A program made the translations under genes and the position numbers. Below are positions 1-5,486 of a stretch of DNA of 6,009 bases, one piece after another (position 1 is the stretch's first letter; the number at the start of each line of letters is the position of its first letter). Location: NCBI GenBank assembly GCA_028689195.1, contig JAQTWR010000181.1, positions 1 through 6,009 of the forward strand, given 5' to 3'. The notes under the pieces are model-generated. The model was not told the DNA's origin. It was given only the letters and a program-made list of their open reading frames with translations, and searched no databases. The stretch is from Anaerolineales bacterium. GTDB taxonomy: Bacteria; Chloroflexota; Anaerolineae; Anaerolineales; Villigracilaceae.

Positions 1-1193
1 TGATGTGCATGTCGTGCGGTTTGCAAGTTGGATATACGGTCAACTTCCCCGAAGAACCCGAAACCGTACAGCATGACATCCGCGAAATCGGACCAAAGGT
101 CATGTTCAGCCCGCCGCGCATTTGGGAGAACTTCGTCAGTCAGGTGCAAGTCAAAATCGAAGACAGCTCGTTCCTGAAAAAACTCATGTACAACTGGGCG
201 ATGGGCGTCGGACAAAAAATGGCGGATACGCGCTTCCATAAAAAGAATCCGTCTATTTGGTTGAAATTCATTTATTTCCTTGCCGACTGGACGGTGTTCC
301 AAGAGATCAAAGACCATCTTGGGCTGCGGCATCTCAAACGCGCTTACACCGGCGGCGCGGCGCTGGGACCAGACGTATTCCGCTTCTTTCATGCGATGGG
401 CGTGAACCTCAAACAAATTTACGGGCAAACCGAGATCAACGGTATCGCGGTGGTTCACCGCGACGGCGACATCAAATTCCAAAGCGTAGGCTCCCCAATT
501 CCAGAAACGGAAGTCAATATCGCCGAGAACGGCGAAATCTTGATGAAATCTCCCGCGCTGATGGAAGGTTACTATCGCAATCCCGAAGCGACCGCCGAGA
601 CCCTCATTGACGGCTGGCTGCATTCGGGCGACGCAGGTTATATTGACGACGACGGGCATCTCATCGTCATTGACCGCGCGAAAGACGTGATGACCCTGCA
701 TGACGGCACGAAGTTCAGCCCGCAATTTATCGAGAATAAACATAAGTTCAGCCCGTATATCAAAGAGGCTGTGGTCTTCGGCGGCGACTGGCCCTTCGTA
801 ACCGCCTTCGTCAACATTGACTTTGCAAACGTCGGCAAATGGGCGGAGAATCATCAGATTGCGTACACCACCTATACCGACCTTGCGCAGAAGCCGCCCG
901 TATATCAACTGGTGCGGAAGTATGTGGAAACCGCCAACGCAGATTTACCCCCCGCCGCGCGGATTCGTCGCTTTGTGTTGCTTCATAAAGAATTAGACGC
1001 GGACGACGCGGAATTGACTCGCACGCGCAAAGTGCGCCGCAAATTGGTCGCGCAGCGTTACGAAGAAATCATCTCCGCGTTATATGGCGTAAATCCGCAC
1101 GTGGATATCGAGACCGCAATTACCTATCAGGATGGACGTACCGCAAAACTGCAAACCCGTCTGGCAATTGAATCTTTGGAGGAAACCAAATAA
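1..1193 (+). CDS. Long-chain-type acyl-CoA synthetase (AMP-binding), 5' truncated
   Basis: This is the C-terminal ~397 residues of an ANL-superfamily acid:CoA ligase, which makes an acyl-AMP and then the acyl-CoA thioester, probably in the cytoplasm. Residue numbers count from the ATG at base 3. Visible motifs are a GGAALG block (117-122), the adenine-binding YGQTE (140-144), GWLHSGD (204-210), the hinge region DRAKDVM (224-230) followed by DGTKFSPQ, and a C-terminal TRKVRR with the likely catalytic Lys at 343. The long insert before that Lys is typical of long-chain (FadD15/FACS-like) members rather than acetyl-CoA synthetases. Family members are about 600-650 residues and carry the Ser/Thr/Gly P-loop upstream of this part, so the ATG at 3 is internal and the true start lies outside the window. 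The stop overlaps the livH start (TAATG), indicating co-transcription and translational coupling. The substrate cannot be read from the sequence; an aromatic or branched acid is as plausible as a fatty acid in this context. Confidence 0.93.
   Translation, partial: MCMSCGLQVGYTVNFPEEPETVQHDIREIGPKVMFSPPRIWENFVSQVQVKIEDSSFLKKLMYNWAMGVGQKMADTRFHKKNPSIWLKFIYFLADWTVFQEIKDHLGLRHLKRAYTGGAALGPDVFRFFHAMGVNLKQIYGQTEINGIAVVHRDGDIKFQSVGSPIPETEVNIAENGEILMKSPALMEGYYRNPEATAETLIDGWLHSGDAGYIDDDGHLIVIDRAKDVMTLHDGTKFSPQFIENKHKFSPYIKEAVVFGGDWPFVTAFVNIDFANVGKWAENHQIAYTTYTDLAQKPPVYQLVRKYVETANADLPPAARIRRFVLLHKELDADDAELTRTRKVRRKLVAQRYEEIISALYGVNPHVDIETAITYQDGRTAKLQTRLAIESLEETK
1178..1183 (+). promoter_or_regulatory. 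Ribosome-binding site of livH inside the upstream ligase gene
   Basis: GGAGGA lies 9 bases before the livH ATG at 1193, within the last codons of the acyl-CoA synthetase. It fixes the livH start at the one-base stop/start overlap TAATG and implies that ribosomes finishing the ligase can reinitiate on livH. Confidence 0.75.
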
Positions 1194-2065
1194 TGGCGCT
1201 CTTCATTCAACTTACTTTAACGGGATTAACCAACGGCGCAATCCTCGCGCTCGCGGCGCTCGGTTTTGTGCTGATCTATAAATCCAGCGACGTGATCAAC
1301 TTCGCGCAAGGCGAATTTTTGCTCATCGGCGCGTACGTCATTTTCGGGTTGGTCGCACAGGTTGGAATCTTCTGGCCCGTCAGTTTGATCTTGACCGTCT
1401 TGATTGCGGTTGCGCTGGGCGTTGTCGTCGAGCGTTTGGTGTTGCGCCCCATGATTGGCGAGCCGATCATCTCGGTAATCATGGTCACCATCGGGTTGTC
1501 GAGTTTGCTCAAAGCCATCGTCAGCGCCATTTGGGGAACAATCCCGCAGGCGTTTCCCGCCTTCATCCCGTCTGCGCCCGTCAAAATATTGGGCGCCACC
1601 GTCGGCGAAGATCGTTTGTGGGCGCTGGTCATTGCGGTTCTAATGCTTGGCTTGTTCAATATATTTTTCACCCGTTCGCGCGAAGGGATCGCCATGCGCG
1701 CCGTTGCGGACGACCAACAAGCGGCGTTGAGCATGGGAATCAGCGTAAAGAAAATATTCGCGTGGGCGTGGTCTATCGCGGCGGCTACGGCGGCGCTTGG
1801 CGGTTTATTAGTCGCCAACATCGTCGGAGTCAGCGGAGAGCTCGCGGGCTTCGGGTTGCGCGTCTTCCCTGTCGTTATTCTCGGCGGGTTGGATTCAATT
1901 CCCGGCGCGATTATCGGCGGAATTATCATTGGGCTGCTGGAAGCGTACACGGGCGGCTACATCGGGCAGGGCTTGAATCAAGTGCTGCCTTTCGTTGTGC
2001 TTATCGTTATTTTGATGGTGCGCCCCTATGGATTGTTTGGGCAGGAAATCATCGAGAGAGTTTAA
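1193..2065 (+). CDS. livH: Branched-chain amino acid-type ABC transporter permease LivH
   Basis: Integral membrane permease of 290 residues, the normal length for LivH, forming half of the transmembrane channel of a HAAT-family importer. About eight hydrophobic segments are visible (roughly 5-28, 40-60, 63-83, 92-113, 142-160, 187-212, 223-250, 262-282). Family landmarks are NFAQGEFLLIGAY (36-48), the cytoplasmic coupling region GIAMRAVADDQQAALSMGIS (165-184) that contacts the ATPase, and FPVVILGGLDSIPGAIIGG (225-243). The ATG is set by the GGAGGA site nine bases upstream and overlaps the ligase stop by one base. Its partner permease starts nine bases after its stop. In this family the binding protein largely decides what is carried, so branched-chain amino acids are only the default name; an organic acid substrate is possible given the flanking CoA ligases. 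Confidence 0.95.
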   Translation: MALFIQLTLTGLTNGAILALAALGFVLIYKSSDVINFAQGEFLLIGAYVIFGLVAQVGIFWPVSLILTVLIAVALGVVVERLVLRPMIGEPIISVIMVTIGLSSLLKAIVSAIWGTIPQAFPAFIPSAPVKILGATVGEDRLWALVIAVLMLGLFNIFFTRSREGIAMRAVADDQQAALSMGISVKKIFAWAWSIAAATAALGGLLVANIVGVSGELAGFGLRVFPVVILGGLDSIPGAIIGGIIIGLLEAYTGGYIGQGLNQVLPFVVLIVILMVRPYGLFGQEIIERV

Positions 2066-2069
2066 GGAG
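2064..2069 (+). promoter_or_regulatory. Ribosome-binding site of livM overlapping the livH stop
   Basis: AAGGAG begins inside the livH TAA stop (2063-2065) and sits five bases before the ATG at 2075. This selects the 2075 start over the in-frame Met at residue 14 and suggests coupled translation of the two permeases, which are needed in equal amounts. Confidence 0.75.
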
Positions 2070-2074
2070 CCGTA

Positions 2075-3118
2075 ATGATCTCAGGTATCTTCCACAGTTC
2101 GTATGAAAAAGATATGGCGCTGCGCCATACGCACGCGCAAAAAATCCGCTTGGTCATTTTAATCATCGCGTTGATCGCCTTCCCGTTTTTTGCCAACCGC
2201 TACTATTTGACGCTCGCCAATCAAGTCGGCATTGCCGTCATCGGCGCAATCGGTTTGAATATTTTGGTCGGCTACACCGGGCAGATTAGTTTGGGGCAGG
2301 GCGGGTTTATGGCGGTCGGCGCGTATGCGGCGGGCTTGCTCACCGTGCGGCTGGGTATGCCCTGGTGGGCTTCTACGCTTTTGGCTTGCGCCGTCACCGC
2401 GCTTGTCGGCGCGTTGTTTGGAATTCCCTCTTTGCGGCTCAAAGGTTTATATCTGGCAATCGCCACGCTTTCGGCGCAGGTGATTATCCTTTGGGTGGTC
2501 ACTCACTGGACGGGACTCACCGGCGGCAACGACGCGCTTGTCGTCCCCGACCCGATGTTGTTTGGATTGAAAATTAACAGCGACTTTAATTTTTACTGGG
2601 TGGTTTGGGGAATCGCGATCATCGTTACGCTGCTGACCGTCAATTTGTTCCGCACGCGCTTCGGACGCGCCTTCATCGCCATCCGCGATCAAGATATTGC
2701 CGCGTCGGTCATGGGCGTGGACTTGTTCAAATATAAACTGCTTGCGTTTGCCATTTCGTCTTTTTGGGTGGGCATGGCGGGCGCATTGACCGCGCATTAC
2801 CGCAACATCGTCACATGGGAACGCTTTACGGTGGACGTTTCGGTTTTGTACCTTGCGATGATTATCATCGGCGGGTTGGGTTCCGTCACGGGTTCTTATC
2901 TCGGCGCGATGTTTATGACCCTGCTGCCGGTTCTGCTCACCAATTTGGGACGCGCCATGAAAGGGAGTTTCCCCGTTCTCGAAACGATCCTGCCCTTCAT
3001 TCAACAAGGCGCGTTTGGTTTGGTCATCATCCTGTTCCTGATCTTTGAACCCGAAGGATTGAACAAGATATGGAAAAACTTGAAGGACTATTTTAGGCTG
3101 TGGCCCTTTAGTTACTAA
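2075..3118 (+). CDS. livM: Branched-chain amino acid-type ABC transporter permease LivM
   Basis: Second membrane permease of the importer, 347 residues, within the usual LivM range. After a ~25-residue cytoplasmic N-terminus containing SSYEKDMALRHTH, several hydrophobic segments follow (roughly 25-40, 48-66, 72-90, 97-116, 123-143, 173-191, 222-241, 256-290, 308-325). Diagnostic motifs are GLNILVGYTGQISLGQGGF (60-78) and AVGAY (80-84), the ATPase-coupling loop FIAIRDQDIAASVMGVDLFK (200-219), and MIIIGGLGSVTGSYLGA (262-278). The start at 2075 is backed by the AAGGAG site, and the N-terminal stretch resembles what I recall of LivM proteins from clusters that also carry CoA ligases. It should pair with LivH, the two together docking LivF and an unseen LivG. 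The gap after it is the largest in the window, so the first transcription unit could pause or end here. Confidence 0.95.
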   Translation: MISGIFHSSYEKDMALRHTHAQKIRLVILIIALIAFPFFANRYYLTLANQVGIAVIGAIGLNILVGYTGQISLGQGGFMAVGAYAAGLLTVRLGMPWWASTLLACAVTALVGALFGIPSLRLKGLYLAIATLSAQVIILWVVTHWTGLTGGNDALVVPDPMLFGLKINSDFNFYWVVWGIAIIVTLLTVNLFRTRFGRAFIAIRDQDIAASVMGVDLFKYKLLAFAISSFWVGMAGALTAHYRNIVTWERFTVDVSVLYLAMIIIGGLGSVTGSYLGAMFMTLLPVLLTNLGRAMKGSFPVLETILPFIQQGAFGLVIILFLIFEPEGLNKIWKNLKDYFRLWPFSY

Positions 3119-3316
3119 CGGACGCTTTATCCATGAAGAATGCGAAGAGTACAAAATAAAATTCGCGTTTCTCCGTGATATTCGTGGACGAAGAAATCAA
3201 CATCGAAAGTCCGCCGGACTTTACGAGGATAGGAGCCGCCTGACAGAATATAAAAACGTCTTTCGTAATTTGCTTCGTGTCTTTTCATAATCAAACCAAT
3301 AAAGGAGAGATAAGAA
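3119..3316 (+). promoter_or_regulatory. livM-livK intergenic region, possible livK promoter
   Basis: This 198-bp gap, AT-rich relative to the genes, is the only place in the window with room for a full promoter. It holds a 17-bp perfect palindrome (3206-3222), several TTCGTG-like words, and a good ribosome-binding site AAAGGAGA (3301-3308), whose GGAG lies nine bases before the livK ATG. Promoter candidates are weak: TATAAA at 3249-3254 has no convincing -35 box, and CTGACA (3240-3245) is followed 18 bases later by the poor -10 match CGTAAT (3264-3269). No hairpin plus T-run terminator for livM is visible. A separate livK promoter would fit the common need for excess binding protein, but this is inference. 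The only ORF I noticed here is an 8-codon one starting at 3133, with no ribosome-binding site. Confidence 0.3.
3206..3222. repeat. 17-bp perfect palindrome (possible operator or small hairpin)
   Basis: AAAGTCCG-C-CGGACTTT is an exact inverted repeat with 8-base arms around one central base. As RNA it would form a 7-bp stem with a GCC loop. It is not followed by a T-run, so it does not look like an intrinsic terminator. Its place about 95-110 bases before the livK start would suit a dimeric regulator, but no regulator gene is in the window. Confidence 0.5.
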
Positions 3317-4588
3317 ATGTCCCGTATTAAGTACGCACTGTTTGTTTTGCTTGTTCTTGCTTCGTTGGCGCTATCCGCTTGCGGCGGAGCGCAGGCTCCT
3401 CAAGCCCCCGCTGCCGCCACTGAAGCGCCTGCTGCGGCTGCAACTGAAGCCCCCGCCGCCGCGACCGAGGCGCCCGCTCAACCCAAAGACCCGATTAAGG
3501 TCGGCGCGATCTTCGACCTCACCGGCGGAACCGCCGACGTTTCTACGCCCTACTCTGAAGGCGTAAAAGGTTATGTGGATTGGGTCAACGCCAACGGCGG
3601 CGTGGAAGGTCATCCGATTGATTTGACCTCCGCCGATTACGCTTACAAAGTTGATCAGGCTGAACAGCTTTATACCCAATATGTTTCCGAGGGCGTTGTC
3701 GCTTTCATGGGCTGGGGCACAGGCGATACCGAAGCGTTACGCACCAAAGTCGCAGCGGATAAACTCCCGTTCATGTCCGCTTCTTACGCGGCAAGTCTGC
3801 TCGTTTTGAACGACGCTCCCTATAACTTCCTTGTCGGCACGTCTTATTCCGATCAAGCCATCATCGCGGCTCGTTGGGCGATGGACGATTGGAAAACCAA
3901 AGGCAATGCGGGCGCTCCCAATTTTGTGATTATCCACAACGATAGCCCCTTTGGTATGGCTCCCGTAGCCGACGCCAAAGCCTACATTGAAGCGGCTGGC
4001 GGCAAATTCATTGACATTGCCATGCCCAAAGGCGCGACGGATTACGTTGCCGAACTCGCTCAAATGACAACCTTCGGCGCGAATTACGTCATTGTCCAGA
4101 ACGTATCCAGCCCGGCGGCTGTATTGCTCAAGGACGCCAAGAATCAAGGCTTTGGCGCGCAATTCATCTGCCTCAACTGGTGCGCGGATGAAATCCTCGT
4201 CAAACTCGCGGGCGACGCTGCCGAAGGCGTAATGGGCACGCTGCCCTTCGCTCCTCCGTCTTCCCCCGAAGCCGGTCATGCCGACGCCGCCGCTTACCTC
4301 CAATCTCAGGGCGCAAAACTCGAAGACAAGGGTTTGCACTACACTCAGGGTTGGTGGACTATGGCGGTCATGGTTGAAGGTATGCGTATTGTCGCCAAAG
4401 AAGGCAAAGAAATCAACGGCGAGAATATCCGCGCCGCGTTAGAGACCATTACTAAATTTGATACCGGCGGCGTCACGTCTCCCATCACGTTCACCGCTGA
4501 AAGCCATCGCGGCAGCGACGCGCTCAAATTGTTCAAGGTCGAAGGCGGTAAGTGGAACGCCGTCAGCGATTTCATTTCCGCTCAATAG
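3317..4588 (+). CDS. livK: ABC transporter substrate-binding lipoprotein (LivK/Peripla_BP_6 type)
   Basis: Extracytoplasmic binding protein of 423 residues that captures the substrate and delivers it to LivHM. A lipoprotein signal peptide is clear: MSRIKY, hydrophobic core 7-19, lipobox LSAC with the lipidated Cys at 22. Next comes a flexible Ala/Pro linker with three TEAP units (35-53). The type I periplasmic-binding fold begins near 59 (IKVGAIFDLTGGTADVSTPY) and continues through GWGTGDTEALRTKVAADKLPFMSASYA and VIIHNDSPFGMAPVADAKAYIEAAGG, ending with GKWNAVSDF. The only cysteines besides C22 are C285 and C289 (CLNWC), which could form a disulfide. The ATG is set by AAAGGAGA upstream. The sequence is not close to textbook E. 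coli LivK, and with CoA ligases around it an aromatic or short organic acid ligand is as likely as an amino acid. A strong palindrome directly follows the stop. Confidence 0.94.
   Translation: MSRIKYALFVLLVLASLALSACGGAQAPQAPAAATEAPAAAATEAPAAATEAPAQPKDPIKVGAIFDLTGGTADVSTPYSEGVKGYVDWVNANGGVEGHPIDLTSADYAYKVDQAEQLYTQYVSEGVVAFMGWGTGDTEALRTKVAADKLPFMSASYAASLLVLNDAPYNFLVGTSYSDQAIIAARWAMDDWKTKGNAGAPNFVIIHNDSPFGMAPVADAKAYIEAAGGKFIDIAMPKGATDYVAELAQMTTFGANYVIVQNVSSPAAVLLKDAKNQGFGAQFICLNWCADEILVKLAGDAAEGVMGTLPFAPPSSPEAGHADAAAYLQSQGAKLEDKGLHYTQGWWTMAVMVEGMRIVAKEGKEINGENIRAALETITKFDTGGVTSPITFTAESHRGSDALKLFKVEGGKWNAVSDFISAQ
3410..3475 (+). repeat. Low-complexity Ala/TEAP linker-coding repeat in livK
   Basis: Residues 32-53 of the lipoprotein are Ala-rich with TEAP at 35-38, 43-46 and 50-53. 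The DNA repeats GCN-rich codons with differing third positions, so it is a protein-level more than an exact DNA repeat. It presumably acts as a flexible spacer between the lipid anchor and the binding domain, and such linkers are common in Chloroflexota lipoproteins. Confidence 0.7.
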
Positions 4589-4597
4589 TTGTTAAAA

Positions 4598-4630
4598 AAG
4601 CGACAGTCGCTTTTAAAGCGACTGTCGCTT
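4598..4630. repeat. Nested palindrome / strong hairpin between livK and livF
   Basis: A 33-bp exact inverted repeat has 16-base arms around T4614. Each arm is itself a palindrome: AAGCGACAGTCGCTT (4598-4612) and AAGCGACTGTCGCTT (4616-4630), which are also direct repeats differing only at the central base. The RNA can fold as one long hairpin (13 bp or more) or two small ones. On the + strand it is followed by TTATATT, not a clean T-run, so it would be at best a leaky terminator. It starts 10 bases after the livK stop and ends 19 bases before the livF start, a suitable spot to protect the livK mRNA 3' end or to lower livF and ligase expression relative to the binding protein. Confidence 0.85.
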
Positions 4631-4636
4631 ATATTC

Positions 4637-4640
4637 GGAG
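4637..4640 (+). promoter_or_regulatory. Ribosome-binding site of livF
   Basis: GGAG lies nine bases before the livF ATG at 4650 and six bases after the base of the nested hairpin. Folding of the hairpin should leave this site exposed, so livF would stay translatable if transcription reads through. Confidence 0.6.
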
Positions 4641-4649
4641 CCTGTACCT

Positions 4650-5441
4650 ATGCTTACTCTCAACAATGTCGAAGTTATTTATAACGACGTGATCCTTGTC
4701 TTGAAGGGCATGTCGCTGCATGTGCCTGAAGGAAAAATTGTCGGGCTGCTGGGTTCCAACGGCGCTGGAAAATCCACCACGCTTAAAGCCATTTCGGGGC
4801 TGCTCAAAGCCGAAGACGGCGAAGTGACCGACGGCAACATTCAGTTTCTAAACGCCGATATTCAACACAAGGACGCTTCCGACATTGTTCGTCAGGGCAT
4901 CTTTCAAGTTATGGAAGGTCGCCGCGTGTTCGAGCATCTCACCACCGAGGAAAATCTCGTTGCGGGCAGCTACACGCGCTCCAGCGTCAACTTGCGCGAT
5001 GAAATTGAAATCGTCTACGAATACTTTCCGCGTTTGAAAGAACGCCGTCATCAAACGGCGGGCTATCTTTCGGGCGGCGAACAGCAGATGCTTGCCATTG
5101 GGCGCGCGCTCATGGCAAAGCCAAAATTGATGATGCTCGACGAACCCTCGCTTGGCTTGGCTCCCCTGCTCGTCATGGAAATTTTCAATATCATCAAACG
5201 CATCAACGAAGAACAAAAAACAACCATCCTGCTTGTCGAGCAGAACGCCAACCTTACGCTCAGCGTCGCCGATTACGCCTACATCATGGAAAGCGGACGC
5301 ATTGTGCTGGAAGGCGCGCCCCTTGACCTGCGCGAAAACGCCGACGTGCGCGAGTTTTATCTCGGTCTCACCGAAGTCGGTCAGCGCAAATCATACCGCG
5401 ACGTAAAACATTACAAACGCCGCAAACGCTGGCTTTCGTAA
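4650..5441 (+). CDS. livF: Branched-chain amino acid-type ABC transporter ATPase LivF
   Basis: Cytoplasmic ATPase subunit of 263 residues that couples ATP hydrolysis to transport through LivHM. All nucleotide-binding elements are present: Walker A GSNGAGKS (35-42), signature LSGGEQQ (140-146), Walker B LMMLDEPS (160-167) with catalytic Glu165, and D-loop LGLAP (168-172). The switch position reads VEQN (196-199), with Gln where most ABC ATPases have His, which is normal for LivF and separates it from LivG. The Q-loop region is FQVMEGRRVFEHLTTEENL (85-103), where typical LivF has VPEGRRVF. The protein carries a C-terminal tail beyond the usual end near residue 240: basic RKSYRDVKHYKRRKRWLS (246-263). 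I associate this tail with LivF proteins found beside PaaK-like ligases. A LivG partner is expected but not in the window. The start is supported by GGAG nine bases upstream. Confidence 0.96.
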   Translation: MLTLNNVEVIYNDVILVLKGMSLHVPEGKIVGLLGSNGAGKSTTLKAISGLLKAEDGEVTDGNIQFLNADIQHKDASDIVRQGIFQVMEGRRVFEHLTTEENLVAGSYTRSSVNLRDEIEIVYEYFPRLKERRHQTAGYLSGGEQQMLAIGRALMAKPKLMMLDEPSLGLAPLLVMEIFNIIKRINEEQKTTILLVEQNANLTLSVADYAYIMESGRIVLEGAPLDLRENADVREFYLGLTEVGQRKSYRDVKHYKRRKRWLS

Positions 5442-5445
5442 TTTT

Positions 5446-5480
5446 CGATTTCCAATTCCCGATTAACGATTTACGATTGG
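5446..5480 (+). repeat. Five in-register 7-bp repeat units (CGATTNN)
   Basis: The gap between livF and the last ligase is mostly a heptad array: CGATTTC, CAATTCC, CGATTAA, CGATTTA, CGATTGG, beginning at 5446, 5453, 5460, 5467 and 5474. Four of five units share CGATT exactly and the second differs by one base. It begins four bases after the livF stop and ends six bases before the next ATG. No clear ribosome-binding site lies between, only a GGA at 5479-5481 contributed by the last unit. Confidence 0.75.
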
Positions 5481-5486
5481 ATCATT

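Noticed and set aside
3..5. ATG at base 3 as the true start of the first gene
   Set aside because: The encoded protein would lack the P-loop and the N-terminal subdomain found in all acyl-CoA synthetases of this type, and the frame is open to the window edge. It is an internal Met of a truncated gene.
1276..1950. Long minus-strand open frame (224 codons) opposite livH
   Set aside because: Lies wholly inside a well-supported membrane permease gene; its translation has no recognisable motif and is best explained as a shadow of livH codon use.
1531..2106. Second + strand open frame (191 codons) overlapping livH
   Set aside because: Out of frame with livH, Arg/Gly-rich and unrecognisable, and crosses into livM; a shadow frame.
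2447..3154. Long minus-strand open frame (235 codons) opposite livM
   Set aside because: The product is rich in Arg, Gln, Asp and His with no family resemblance, as expected from reverse reading of a hydrophobic membrane gene.
3133..3159. Eight-codon ORF in the livM-livK gap as a leader peptide
   Set aside because: No ribosome-binding site, no run of branched-chain codons and no attenuator-like T-run hairpin after it.
3737..4339. Minus-strand open frame (200 codons) opposite the binding-protein gene
   Set aside because: Fully covered by livK, no recognisable domain, and no sign of its own expression signals.
4594..4630. Intrinsic terminator for minus-strand transcription
   Set aside because: Read on the minus strand the hairpin is followed by six T's and would be a good terminator, but no minus-strand gene exists in the window to need it, so I describe it only as a palindrome.
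5446..5480. CRISPR-like array
   Set aside because: Units are 7 bp with no spacers; it is a short tandem repeat, not a CRISPR.
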